Assembly (NCBI GenBank): GCA_004796375.1
Contig: QZLA01000406.1
Location: forward strand, 1 to 36,427
Origin: Desulfobacteraceae bacterium
GTDB lineage: Bacteria > Desulfobacterota > Desulfobacteria > Desulfobacterales > Desulfobacteraceae
Reading direction: 5' to 3'
Length of the DNA stretch: 36,427 nucleotides
Part shown: positions 1 through 7,561 of the stretch, one piece after another
Numbering within the stretch: position 1 is the stretch's first letter
Layout of the letters: each line of letters opens with the position of its first letter
Translations under genes and position numbers: made by a program
The notes under the pieces: model-generated
Told to the model about the DNA's origin: nothing
The model's input: only the letters and a program-made list of their open reading frames with translations
The model's database searches: none

Positions 1-347
1 ATGATTTTGCCGAAGTCCTCGAAATGGATCTGCCGGGTCTTGTCACCATTGACCTTGATGGGTATACCCCCCGGTTTACCTCACTTGACGGAGTTCAGGC
101 CGCCTTTGAAACGCCCAGGGTGCGTGTGTTTGATTCAGATGATCTGGGTCTTGACCCGGCACTTCATGCAGTTAAGGATTCTCCCACGCGGATTATTGAT
201 GTGTATTCTCCGACCAGCGACAAGGATAATCTCGTACTCAAGGGGGCGGTTAAAAAAATCATTGATCAATTGTTTGACGCCCATGGAAAGACCATCAGTT
301 CAGCCATGGGCAAAGATTTAAAAACCCATGATCATGGAGGTGCGTAA
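1..347 (+). CDS. etfB: Electron transfer flavoprotein beta subunit (3' end, partial)
   Basis: The reading frame is open from the window edge and ends at TAA 345-347, so only the last ~115 residues are present. EtfB pairs with EtfA to carry electrons from acyl-CoA dehydrogenases, or in some anaerobes bifurcating enzymes, to the quinone pool. The visible part matches the EtfB C-terminus: a 'LVTIDLDGYTPRFTSLDGV' stretch resembles the conserved segment before the recognition loop, followed by a 'SDDLGLDP' element. The tail (KTHDHGGA) is His-rich and not diagnostic. It lies 5 bp upstream of etfA, whose ribosome binding site (GGAGG, 336-340) is inside the end of this gene, so the two are almost certainly cotranscribed. 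The assignment rests on these motifs plus the intact etfA that follows. Confidence 0.85.
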   Translation, partial: DFAEVLEMDLPGLVTIDLDGYTPRFTSLDGVQAAFETPRVRVFDSDDLGLDPALHAVKDSPTRIIDVYSPTSDKDNLVLKGAVKKIIDQLFDAHGKTISSAMGKDLKTHDHGGA

Positions 348-352
348 TAGGG

Positions 353-1375
353 ATGAATACCAATGAGATCTGGGTCTTTGGCGATTACCGGAATTATTTT
401 CAAAACCGGGTGACCCTCCAGATCCTGGGCCGGGCCACCGACCTGGCCCGGAAAACAGACGCCGTGGTGTGTGCGGTGGTGTTCGGGCACCAGGTGGATG
501 AGTATGTCCGGGAATATGTGGCCCACGGCGCCCGTAAGGTGTATGTCGTGGATCATCCCGATCTCATGGAGTATTCTGTTGAAGGATATGCCCATTTGCT
601 GGTCGGCCTGGTGAGAAATCACAATCCTGGGACCATTCTGGTCGGTGCAACCCGTTTTGGACAGGAGTTTACACCCCGGGTGGCCAAAATGCTCAATACC
701 GGTTTGACCGCAGACTGTATTGATCTTTCCATTGATGACAAAGGACGCCTGGTACAGATCGCCCCGTCATTCGGGGGAAATCTGATCGCCCGGATCATTA
801 CCCCTCAACACCGCCCTCAAATGGCGACCATTCGCCCGGGAACCTTTCATGAATTGCCTCATGATGATCATGCCGTGGGTGATATTATTTCCATTCCCAT
901 GCCCCAGGATATGCCTCCCAAAAGGGTCCGGATGGTTTCTTCAGAGTACCGGCCGGCGGGAAAACAGCGGATTGAGGATGCTGATATTGTGATCTGCGGC
1001 GGCCGGGGCATGGGCAGCAAGGGTAAGTTCAAGAAACTATTTGAACTGGCCCGGTTGATGAATGCTGAAGTCGGGGCAACGCGCCCCGTGGTTTATGCCA
1101 ACTGGATCGGCCATGACGCACTGGTCGGACAGGCCGGTAAGAATATCAAACCCAAGGTGCTGCTCTCGTTTGGAATCAGCGGTGCCATTCAGCACACGTC
1201 TGCGCTTTCCGATGCCCAGTTTATCGTGGCGGTTAATAAAAATCCCAATGCAACCATGATGAAAATGGCTGATGTGGCGATCGTGGCGGATGCCAACCAG
1301 GCTTGTCTTGGAATCATCAAGGCGATCCGCCAGAAACTGAACCTGGACCCTGCACAGACTGAGGAATCAGAATAA
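353..1375 (+). CDS. etfA: Electron transfer flavoprotein alpha subunit
   Basis: This 340-residue protein is the FAD-carrying alpha subunit of the soluble electron transfer flavoprotein. The N-terminal half (about 1-200) is the alpha/beta ETF domain. The C-terminal FAD domain has the diagnostic chain GQAGK (259-263), then 'GISGAIQH', then 'AVNKNPNATMMKMADVAIVAD', which binds FAD in all EtfA proteins. Length is normal to slightly long for the family. The ATG at 353 has GGAGG about 12 nt upstream inside etfB. It follows etfB directly and precedes a thioesterase by 8 bp, which suggests one acyl-CoA-linked operon. Whether this ETF is a classical or a bifurcating type cannot be decided without the missing EtfB N-terminus. 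Confidence 0.95.
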   Translation: MNTNEIWVFGDYRNYFQNRVTLQILGRATDLARKTDAVVCAVVFGHQVDEYVREYVAHGARKVYVVDHPDLMEYSVEGYAHLLVGLVRNHNPGTILVGATRFGQEFTPRVAKMLNTGLTADCIDLSIDDKGRLVQIAPSFGGNLIARIITPQHRPQMATIRPGTFHELPHDDHAVGDIISIPMPQDMPPKRVRMVSSEYRPAGKQRIEDADIVICGGRGMGSKGKFKKLFELARLMNAEVGATRPVVYANWIGHDALVGQAGKNIKPKVLLSFGISGAIQHTSALSDAQFIVAVNKNPNATMMKMADVAIVADANQACLGIIKAIRQKLNLDPAQTEESE

Positions 1376-1383
1376 AAATAAAT

Positions 1384-2205
1384 ATGAAGAAAGTGATCAA
1401 TCCGCACCTGTTTGATCGGGACCTTGAGATGCAGCCAGTGGAACAGCATGTGTTCTCCGTCCGGATCACCGATAACTGGTCCATCAATTATGCGCCCAAT
1501 GGCGGATATGTGATGGCTGTATTGGCCAAAGCCATGCTGCAGTGTTCAGACAAACAGGGGACCCCCATCATCACGGCCAACTACATTTCACGGTGTCAGG
1601 CAGCAGATGCTCTGATTTACGTGGACCTTTTGTCAACATCCCGGAATTTCACCCGGCTTCAGGCGCGTCTGGTACAGGATGGGGAGGAGAGAGTCAGGGC
1701 ATGGGGAACCTTTGCTTCAGATCCGGAGAGCGGACTTTTCGAATCTTACGAGGCAGACCCGCCCGAAATGGAGGCATTTGAACGTTGCATACAAGTACCT
1801 AAAATGCCGGATTTAACCCTGTTTGATCATATTGACCTGCGGTTTGATCCCGCCGCCATGGACTGGGCTTTGGGCAAGCAAACCCCTTCGGAGCAGGCCC
1901 GTTCAGAACATAAGGGATGGGTACAGTTTATGAACCCGCGGAATATTGATATTCCTGCGATCGTCCTGTTTGCTGATGCATTTCCGCCCTGTGTCTTTGC
2001 GACACGGGGAATGAATACCTGGGTGCCGACCATTGAGTTTTCTGTAAATATACGCAAGGTCAGCGCATCATGCCGCTTAAAAGGGGTTTTCAGAACACGG
2101 TTTATCAGCAGTGGGCTGGTAGAAGAGGATGGCGAACTCTGGGATGAAACAGGGACGCTGGTTGCCCTGTCCAGACAGATCGCAAAGTACAGACAAACCA
2201 AATAA
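1384..2205 (+). CDS. Acyl-CoA thioesterase family protein (double hotdog, 4HBT_3/TesB-like)
   Basis: 273 residues, the size of a two-hotdog thioesterase that hydrolyses acyl-CoA to free acid and CoA. The N-terminal hotdog shows the family pattern 'NWSINYAPNGGYVMAVLAKA' near residues 31-50, where the acyl-binding helix follows PNGGY. The second hotdog has 'DAFPPCVF', 'WVPTIEFSVNIR' and a C-terminal 'SGLVEEDGELWDE' followed by 'LVALSRQIA', typical of PF13622 members. The start ATG has no strong Shine-Dalgarno sequence (an AAATAAAT run precedes it), consistent with translation coupled to etfA, which ends 8 bp upstream. The context suggests it trims or recycles acyl-CoA intermediates of the EtfAB-linked pathway. 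The substrate is unknown. Confidence 0.85.
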   Translation: MKKVINPHLFDRDLEMQPVEQHVFSVRITDNWSINYAPNGGYVMAVLAKAMLQCSDKQGTPIITANYISRCQAADALIYVDLLSTSRNFTRLQARLVQDGEERVRAWGTFASDPESGLFESYEADPPEMEAFERCIQVPKMPDLTLFDHIDLRFDPAAMDWALGKQTPSEQARSEHKGWVQFMNPRNIDIPAIVLFADAFPPCVFATRGMNTWVPTIEFSVNIRKVSASCRLKGVFRTRFISSGLVEEDGELWDETGTLVALSRQIAKYRQTK

Positions 2206-2235
2206 AACACCCGGCAGAAATGAATCTGCCGGGTG
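2201..2235 (-). terminator. Rho-independent terminator for the small minus-strand gene
   Basis: A perfect 11-bp stem (2208-2218 with 2225-2235, arm CACCCGGCAGA) encloses a 6-nt loop. Read on the minus strand it is followed at once by TTTTATTT, the classic U-tract. Read on the plus strand it is preceded by A residues and followed by CTCTAAGGG, so it is oriented mainly for the minus strand. It sits immediately after the thioesterase stop codon and 41 bp beyond the stop of the 47-codon gene at 2277-2420. Confidence 0.75.
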
Positions 2236-2276
2236 CTCTAAGGGAGGTAACAATACAACAAGTAAATAGGGCTTTA

Positions 2277-2420
2277 CTATCCTGCTACATCGACTCCATG
2301 ATCACAACCAATGGAATCGAAAGACTCACATTCAAAATTCTTATGACGGGTATCTTCATGACCCCGTTCTCTCTCATCATCACTTTCGATGTAATTGTGT
2401 TCTCTGTTGTTATCTGACAT
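2277..2420 (-). CDS. Small acidic 47-residue protein, unknown function
   Basis: An unrecognised small gene read on the minus strand: ATG at 2420-2418, TAG at 2279-2277. The product begins MSDNNREHNYIESDDERERG and is very hydrophilic: 14 Asp/Glu, 5 Lys/Arg, 4 His and two cysteines (C31 and C39). There is no membrane segment or signal peptide. Three signals support a real gene: AAGGAG 7-8 nt before the ATG, a TTGACA/TATCTT promoter about 75-100 bp upstream (2495-2522), and a terminator hairpin with U-tract just after the stop (2201-2235). It converges on the thioesterase gene. The two Cys and four His could bind a metal, but that is only a possibility. I know no family that matches. Confidence 0.65.
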   Translation of the reverse strand: MSDNNREHNYIESDDERERGHEDTRHKNFECESFDSIGCDHGVDVAG

Positions 2421-2838
2421 GACCGTTCTCCTTTATATAGTGTCAATCCAAAGGGTTTCCATTTAAGGACTGGCTTTTGTTAATTCTTAATGCAAAGATA
2501 ATGTCTGAATGGTAGTTGTCAATTGAAAAGTTCATTATGTCAAACTTTTTTTATGAAGGCTAATTTTTAATCGCATAAATTGCTTGACCTTGATGGGCAA
2601 TTAAGGAATAAATAGATAGCTCCATCACGATTCCGGAGCAGATTTTACCCGGTCCAATTATTGCTTAAGCTTATTGTCGTCAAATTGATATGCAGAACCA
2701 GCTGCAAACCAACTAGGGATAAAACCGCGGGTTTGAATGACTGACCGCTTTAAGTTTCTAAAGGAGTGCTTACCATTAACAGCAGACAACATCGATCAAT
2801 TCAGAATCACGGACTAACCAAAAATAAAGAGGTATATC
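2421..2838. other. AT-rich divergent intergenic region
   Basis: 418 bp between the minus-strand 47-codon gene and the plus-strand oxidase cluster, with no convincing protein gene. It holds the minus-strand promoter described above. A weaker plus-strand candidate is TTGACC (2584-2589), 17 nt, AATAAA (2607-2612), which could start transcription of the DUF2231/DOMON/SCO/oxidase genes. An 8-bp GCTTAAGC palindrome lies near 2663-2672. AGAGG just before 2839 is the ribosome binding site of the next gene. I see no riboswitch-like fold. Confidence 0.5.
2495..2522 (-). promoter_or_regulatory. Sigma70-type promoter for the 47-codon gene
   Basis: On the minus strand, TTGACA (plus 2517-2522) is followed after 16 nt by TATCTT (plus 2495-2500). 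The predicted transcript would begin near 2488 and carry a leader of roughly 65-70 nt before the ATG at 2420. The -35 is a perfect match and the -10 matches 4 of 6. Confidence 0.5.
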
Positions 2839-3264
2839 ATGACTGAAACCATTTTTAGCTTTTTGAACAGCATTGGGTTTACCCATCCGCTTCATCCCGC
2901 CTTTACCCATATTCCGATGGGGATGGCCATGGGCGCAGTTGTTTTCAGGTTTGCTTCTTTCCTGCCAAGAATGAAAATGCTTGCTAAAACAGGGTATCAT
3001 TGTGTCGTCCTTGCACTGCTCGGTATCCCCCCGACCGTGGTTGCGGGTATCCTGGACTGGCAGCATACATTTGGTGGTGAACTTGAATTCCTCATTGTGC
3101 TGAAAATAGTATTGGCTGCGGTATTCTCAGGACTTCTGATTTTTATTATCATCAAGGATGACCCTGAAAATGTTCGATTTGACAAACAGACGATGATCTA
3201 CCTGCTAATCGTTCTGGTCGCAATCGGGCTTGGATTTTCCGGTGGTGAATTACAATATGGATAA
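2839..3264 (+). CDS. DUF2231-like integral membrane protein
   Basis: A 141-residue protein with about four predicted membrane helices (roughly 22-45, 50-72, 82-106 and 117-135). It carries features seen in DUF2231-type proteins: 'HPLHPAFTHIPMGMAMG' near the N-terminus with three histidines on the first helix, 'AGILDW' after the second helix, and a C-terminal 'GFSGGELQYG' like the family GG(x)LVYG end. The conserved histidines make haem or metal binding possible, but function is not established. AGAGG lies 7 nt before the ATG. It is the first gene of the oxidase cluster and ends 10 bp before the DOMON protein, so it may be part of an electron-delivery or haem-handling unit. That role is inference. 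Confidence 0.7.
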   Translation: MTETIFSFLNSIGFTHPLHPAFTHIPMGMAMGAVVFRFASFLPRMKMLAKTGYHCVVLALLGIPPTVVAGILDWQHTFGGELEFLIVLKIVLAAVFSGLLIFIIIKDDPENVRFDKQTMIYLLIVLVAIGLGFSGGELQYG

Positions 3265-3274
3265 GGAGATACAC

Positions 3275-3817
3275 ATGAAGAAATCATTGATTATAGCGGT
3301 TTTGATCGTATTAAGTTTGGCCTTTTCAACAATGGCAATGGCCCGGGACTATGCCCACAGCTTAAAAGCTGAAAACATGGATTTCTCTTGGTCCCTGGAT
3401 GGTGACATGATTCATGTCATGGTGTCTGCCAAGACCACCGGATGGGTTGGGATCGGATTTAACCCGTCTGCCGCCATGAAGGATGCCAATATCATCATCG
3501 GTATGGCCAAGGGAGAGAAGGTAAAGATAGAAGATCACTATGGCAACAAGAAACGAAGCCATGTGAATGATAAAAAAGATGGCGGAACAAATGACCTCAA
3601 GGATCTGTCCGGCTATGAGAGAGATGGGGTAACCACGCTGATCTTCTCCATTCCTTTGGATTCAGGAGACAAATATGATGCGCCAATCAAGGCTGACGGT
3701 ACTGACAAAGTGATCCTTGCTTATGGTGCGGGAAGGGATTCATTAAAGACCCGCCACGCATACCGGACCACCCTTGAGGTAGACCTTAAATCCGGCAAAC
3801 ACAGCGAAGTTAAATAG
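3275..3817 (+). CDS. Exported DOMON-domain protein (possible haem b or ligand binding)
   Basis: 180 residues. The start at 3275 is chosen because AAGGAG (3263-3268) precedes it and a signal peptide follows at once (MKKSLIIAVL..., cleavage likely after AMA at residue 23). The same frame is open further upstream, but that overlaps the previous gene. The mature part, about 25-172, is a single DOMON domain: 'GDMIHVMVSAKTTGWVGIGF', 'NPSAAMKDANIIIG', 'DHYG' and a final 'RHAYRTTLEVDL' strand. In cytochrome-type DOMON domains a Met and a His ligate haem b. M68 and H161 are in suitable places here, but ligation is not proven. Lying between a DUF2231 membrane protein and SCO in front of an oxidase, it could be a periplasmic electron carrier. 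Confidence 0.8.
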   Translation: MKKSLIIAVLIVLSLAFSTMAMARDYAHSLKAENMDFSWSLDGDMIHVMVSAKTTGWVGIGFNPSAAMKDANIIIGMAKGEKVKIEDHYGNKKRSHVNDKKDGGTNDLKDLSGYERDGVTTLIFSIPLDSGDKYDAPIKADGTDKVILAYGAGRDSLKTRHAYRTTLEVDLKSGKHSEVK

Positions 3818-3841
3818 CGAAATTCCGTAAAAGGGGAGGTC

Positions 3842-4822
3842 ATGAGAATGAAAGGTCATCTCGTTCTGCTTTCCATCCTGGTGGTTTTAATGGGATCAAG
3901 CCTATACCGTCATGTCGGGGCCCAAGATGCGGGCCACCAGGACCATCAACCCCAAATGCCTGCCTCGGAGACCAATGCCATGAGCAGCCACGACGGGCAC
4001 GGTCATCAGGATGAAACGCCTGAAACCGGCCATGACATGCATGGTGATGATCATGCCGGACATGATCCTATGGCCCATGGGGGGCTGGACCAGGAGGCCC
4101 AGGAGATTATTGACCGGGTGAAAGTGGTCGAACACCTGGGTGAAAAGATTCCTCTGGATTTGAAGTTTACGGATGAGAACGGAAAGGAGGTGATCCTGGG
4201 CGATCTGTTTGACAAGCCGGTGGTGATCCTCCCTATTTACTTTTTCTGCCCGACCATCTGCAGTTTCCTTCTGGCGGATCTGGCCGATGTGATTAACACT
4301 GTAGATCAGGTTCCCGGAGAAGACTTTAATGTGGTGGCCTTAAGTTTTTCCGATGATGAAACCCACCAGGATGCCCGGGAGGCGAAAAAGAATTATGTCA
4401 AACTGATCACCCGTGATTTTGATCCGGAAAAGTGGATATTTCTGACCGGAGAGGTGCAGAGCATCCGGAAGTTGACTGACAGCCTGGGGTTCCATTTTGT
4501 GAAAAAGAAAAAACACCTCTATGTCCATCCCAATGTCCTGATGGTACTTTCCGACCAGGGAATGGTGACCCGCTATGTTTACGGACCGGATTTTTTACCG
4601 TTTGATGTCGGGATGGCCCTGATGGAAGCACAAAAGGGGCAGACCGGAATATCCATCAAAAAAGGGGTTATGTCTTTTTGCTTTGAGTATGATCCGGACA
4701 AGAAGACCTATGTGTTCAACATTTTCAGGATATCGGGTACCCTGATCCTGTTTTGTGTTTTATGCCTGGTGTTTTTCCTGATTTTTTCCCCCTCACGCAG
4801 GAACAAGAAGCAGCCGTCATAG
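3842..4822 (+). CDS. SCO1/SenC-family copper chaperone with His/Met-rich N-terminus
   Basis: 326 residues. An N-terminal membrane or signal segment (about 5-22) is followed by a metal-binding stretch with ten His and four Met between residues 32 and 79. The SCO thioredoxin fold follows (about 95-265): the copper motif CPTIC is at 136-140 and the third ligand is probably His229 in 'YVHPNVLMVLS'. A second hydrophobic helix at about 297-316 followed by a basic tail is unusual and would tether the C-terminus. SCO proteins deliver copper to, or reduce, the CuA site of subunit II, which is encoded downstream. GGGGAGG just before the ATG is a strong ribosome binding site. The His-rich extension may store or sense periplasmic copper (inference). 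Confidence 0.9.
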   Translation: MRMKGHLVLLSILVVLMGSSLYRHVGAQDAGHQDHQPQMPASETNAMSSHDGHGHQDETPETGHDMHGDDHAGHDPMAHGGLDQEAQEIIDRVKVVEHLGEKIPLDLKFTDENGKEVILGDLFDKPVVILPIYFFCPTICSFLLADLADVINTVDQVPGEDFNVVALSFSDDETHQDAREAKKNYVKLITRDFDPEKWIFLTGEVQSIRKLTDSLGFHFVKKKKHLYVHPNVLMVLSDQGMVTRYVYGPDFLPFDVGMALMEAQKGQTGISIKKGVMSFCFEYDPDKKTYVFNIFRISGTLILFCVLCLVFFLIFSPSRRNKKQPS

Positions 4823-4928
4823 ACGGTCACGGATTACCGATGGGTTTAGGGGATGCGGTTGGGTAGAGATGGAAACGGTCCCGGTAAAACGGATACAGAG
4901 AATCGAGACATTCAAGGGTGTACATAAG

Positions 4929-4942
4929 TGTATCATGATACA
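4929..4942. promoter_or_regulatory. Perfect 14-bp palindrome upstream of oxidase subunit I
   Basis: TGTATCATGATACA is perfectly self-complementary and lies 53 bp before the subunit I start, in the only sizeable gap (172 bp) within the oxidase cluster. It contains the -10-like hexamer TATCAT, preceded by TG, in both orientations. It is a plausible operator for a dimeric regulator controlling an internal promoter. The -35 region is poor, so the promoter itself is uncertain. Confidence 0.4.
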
Positions 4943-4994
4943 GGCAAAGACAGGTCTGTTCACATGAAAGATCGGCAAATGGAGAAAAAAATAT

Positions 4995-6629
4995 ATGAAA
5001 GCAACAGCATCATTTTTCGAAACCCCGGAGCCTGCTAGATTTAAAGGGATTTTGTCCTGGCTGATCACCCTGGATCACAAACGGATCGGTCTGATGTACC
5101 TGTTTGTGATTCTGTTCTGGTTTCTTCTGGCGATTTTCCTGGGGGGGCTGATCCGGCTGGAACTGATGTTTGAAGGGCAGACCATCATGGAGCCGGAGAT
5201 ATACAATTCCGTGTTTACCCTGCATGGGGTGATCATGATTTTCCTGTTCATCATCCCGGCCCTGCCCGCAGTGTTTGGTAATTTTTTCCTGCCGATACAG
5301 ATCGGTGCAGACGATGTGTTTTTCCCGAAGTTGAACCTGCTGTCATGGTATTTGTATATCCTCGGCGGTATCGTGGCGATCATCTCCCTGTTTTCAGACG
5401 GCTTCCCGGATACCGGGTGGACCTTTTACGTCCCTTTTAGTATTTCAACCAATACCAATGTATCCACCGCTGTTTTTGCCGCGTTTATTCTGGGCATGGC
5501 CTCCATGCTGACCGGCCTGAATTTCATTACCACGATCCACCGCATGCGGCGGCCGGGAATGGGGTGGATGCAGATGCCCCTGTTTACCTGGAGCCTTTAT
5601 GCAACCTCCTGGGTGCAGCTTCTGGCCACCCCGGTGGTATCCATTACCCTGGTCCTGGTCATACTGGAGCGGTTTTTCTCGGTCGGCCTGTTTGACGCCA
5701 CCCGGGGAGGGGACCCGATCCTTTACCAGCACCTGTTCTGGATGTACTCCCACCCGGCGGTGTATATTATGATCCTTCCCGGTATGGGGGTGATTTCGGA
5801 GATCATTCCGGTATTTGCAAGGAAATCGATCTTTGGATACAAGGCCATTGTCATCTCTTCGCTGACCATCGCCATTGCCGGATCCCTGGTCTGGGCGCAC
5901 CATATGTATACCAGCGGCATGAGCGACACAGCCGTGTTCGTGTTTTCCCTGCTCACATTTATCGTAGCGATTCCGTCCGCCATCAAGGTCTTTTCATGGG
6001 TGTCCACCCTGTACAAGGGATCTATCGAAATGACCCCGCCGCTGTTCCTGTCCCTGTGTTTTATCTATCTGTTCTCAGTCGGGGGACTGACCGGGCTGGT
6101 ACTCGGGGCGGCAGGTCCTGACATCCATGTCCACGATACCCATTTTGTGGTGGCGCATTTTCATTTTACCATGTTCGGGGGAACCGGGTTTGCCTTCTTT
6201 GCAGCCCTCCACTACTGGTGGCCGAAGATGTTCGGCAGGATGTATAATTTCAAAGCGGCGTATATCGGTGCCATCCTCCTGACCGGTGGATTTATGTTCC
6301 ATTATGTACCGATGTTCGTTCTGGGTTTGATGGGTATGCCGAGGCGGTACTTTGATTACCTGCCGCAATTTGCCCAAGGAAACTTTTACGCAGGATTTGG
6401 TGCAGTATTCATCATCCTTGGCATTGTGATCATGATGATCAACCTCGGTGTCTCTTTCAAAAGGGAACGGGATGCTGCAGCGGATCCCTGGGGGGGAACC
6501 ACGCTGGAATGGATGACACCGTCTCCGCCGCCGCTGCACAATTTTGTGGGTGAACCGGTGGTTGATAAGTACCCTTATGACTTTACCCGTGTGGTGGCAA
6601 AGCATGCGCCTGGCGGCCAAGAGGATTAA
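4995..6629 (+). CDS. ctaD: Haem-copper oxidase subunit I (A2-type)
   Basis: 544 residues with about 12-13 membrane helices; the catalytic subunit that reduces O2 to water and pumps protons. Ligands visible: His77 and His390 for the low-spin haem, His388 for haem a3/o3, and His253, His302 and His303 for CuB. Tyr257 is the cross-linked Tyr. K-channel Lys331 sits in 'AIKVFSW'. Helix VI reads YSHPAVY (251-257), not HPEVY: the D-channel Glu is absent and the Tyr-Ser pair typical of the A2 subfamily is present. The C-terminus ends 'TLEWMTPSPPPLHNF', normal for subunit I. GGAGA lies about 10 nt before the ATG. Subunit III begins 6 bp after the stop. Confidence 0.97.
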   Translation: MKATASFFETPEPARFKGILSWLITLDHKRIGLMYLFVILFWFLLAIFLGGLIRLELMFEGQTIMEPEIYNSVFTLHGVIMIFLFIIPALPAVFGNFFLPIQIGADDVFFPKLNLLSWYLYILGGIVAIISLFSDGFPDTGWTFYVPFSISTNTNVSTAVFAAFILGMASMLTGLNFITTIHRMRRPGMGWMQMPLFTWSLYATSWVQLLATPVVSITLVLVILERFFSVGLFDATRGGDPILYQHLFWMYSHPAVYIMILPGMGVISEIIPVFARKSIFGYKAIVISSLTIAIAGSLVWAHHMYTSGMSDTAVFVFSLLTFIVAIPSAIKVFSWVSTLYKGSIEMTPPLFLSLCFIYLFSVGGLTGLVLGAAGPDIHVHDTHFVVAHFHFTMFGGTGFAFFAALHYWWPKMFGRMYNFKAAYIGAILLTGGFMFHYVPMFVLGLMGMPRRYFDYLPQFAQGNFYAGFGAVFIILGIVIMMINLGVSFKRERDAAADPWGGTTLEWMTPSPPPLHNFVGEPVVDKYPYDFTRVVAKHAPGGQED

Positions 6630-6635
6630 GACCAT

Positions 6636-7232
6636 ATGAAAGCTTCAGTTGATGAAACAGGCAAAAAAATGGGGATGTGGCTGTTTCTCTACACAGAGAT
6701 CATTCTGTTCGGTGGGTTATTCGTGCTGTATGCGGTATACTTCTCCAGGTTTACGGCTGATTTTATCCAGGGTGGTAAACAGCTGAGCCTGTTTTTCGGT
6801 GCCTTCAATACCGTGATTCTCCTGCTGTCCAGTTTCACTGTGGCCGCCTCTATCACGGCGGTTCAAAAGGGGCAGAAAAAAGCGGCAGTCATGAATCTTC
6901 TTGTATCGATTCTGTGCGGCGTCGTTTTCCTGATCAATAAATACGTGGAGTGGGGAGAAAAAATACATCACGGCATTTACCCCAATTCTGACACCCTGAC
7001 CGGCATGTCTTCCGGTCAGAATATTTTTTTCGGGCTCTACTATGTGATCACCGGGCTTCACGGGCTCCACATTATTATTGGCCTGATCCTGCTTCTTGTC
7101 GCCCTGTTTGCCGTATCATCCGGCAGGGTGACGGCTTCGAGATTCATGCTGCTTGAGAACTCCGGACTTTACTGGCACCTGGTCGATTTGATCTGGATCT
7201 TTATTTTCCCCTTGTTTTATCTGGTCATTTAA
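6636..7232 (+). CDS. ctaE: Haem-copper oxidase subunit III
   Basis: 198 residues with about five membrane helices, the length of bacterial five-helix subunit III. Diagnostic segments are 'WLFLYTEIILFGGLF' near the N-terminus, 'LYYVITGLHGLHIIIGL' around 135-151 and 'SGLYWHLVDLIWIFIFPLFYL' at the C-terminus. Subunit III stabilises subunit I and proton uptake through the D-channel. It lies 6 bp after subunit I and 32 bp before subunit IV, clearly in the same operon. Confidence 0.96.
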   Translation: MKASVDETGKKMGMWLFLYTEIILFGGLFVLYAVYFSRFTADFIQGGKQLSLFFGAFNTVILLLSSFTVAASITAVQKGQKKAAVMNLLVSILCGVVFLINKYVEWGEKIHHGIYPNSDTLTGMSSGQNIFFGLYYVITGLHGLHIIIGLILLLVALFAVSSGRVTASRFMLLENSGLYWHLVDLIWIFIFPLFYLVI

Positions 7233-7264
7233 TACCAACCCATTAGTTAAGAAGGAGATATGAT

Positions 7265-7552
7265 TTGGGCCATCAACCATCACAGCACATCATTGAATAC
7301 AAAACCCTGGGTTTGGTGTTTATTGCCCTGCTGGCAATGACCGGTGTCACCATCGCGGCCTCCACCATCGATCTGGGTAAACTCAACGTTTGGGTCGCCC
7401 TGCTGATCGCCTCTGTAAAGGGCAGTCTGGTTCTGCTCTATTTTATGCATATGAAATATGAGAGCCGGGTGCTGTGGCTTTCGTTTTTAACCACCGTATT
7501 TTTTCTGGCCATTATGATCAGTTTTACCTTCTGGGATATTGCGTTTAGATGA
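7265..7552 (+). CDS. ctaF: Haem-copper oxidase subunit IV (prokaryotic COX4)
   Basis: 95 residues, three predicted membrane helices. The pattern 'NVWVALLIASVKGSLVLLYFMHMKYE' (central helix with the KxxLV(x)xYFMHM motif) is characteristic of prokaryotic subunit IV. The start is TTG at 7265: AAGGAG at 7252-7257 lies 7 nt upstream. The nearer ATG at 7260 is in another frame and too close to the ribosome binding site. The gene sits between subunits III and II. Its role is structural and not catalytic. Confidence 0.9.
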   Translation: MGHQPSQHIIEYKTLGLVFIALLAMTGVTIAASTIDLGKLNVWVALLIASVKGSLVLLYFMHMKYESRVLWLSFLTTVFFLAIMISFTFWDIAFR

Positions 7553-7561
7553 GGCCTGCTT

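Noticed and set aside
2220..2417. 65-residue plus-strand ORF after the thioesterase
   Set aside because: It has no usable ribosome binding site and is the antisense of the better supported 47-codon minus-strand gene.
2584..2604. TTGAT-N4-like sequence as an FNR/CRP-type box before the oxidase cluster
   Set aside because: The second half-site does not match ATCAA; the similarity is one half-site only.
4869..4967. 32-residue ORF between SCO and subunit I
   Set aside because: No Shine-Dalgarno sequence, no distinctive composition, and it covers the palindrome and probable promoter region.
5445..6635. Long minus-strand ORFs opposite oxidase subunit I
   Set aside because: They are antisense shadows of a clearly conserved gene and have His/Arg/Gly-rich, non-protein-like composition.
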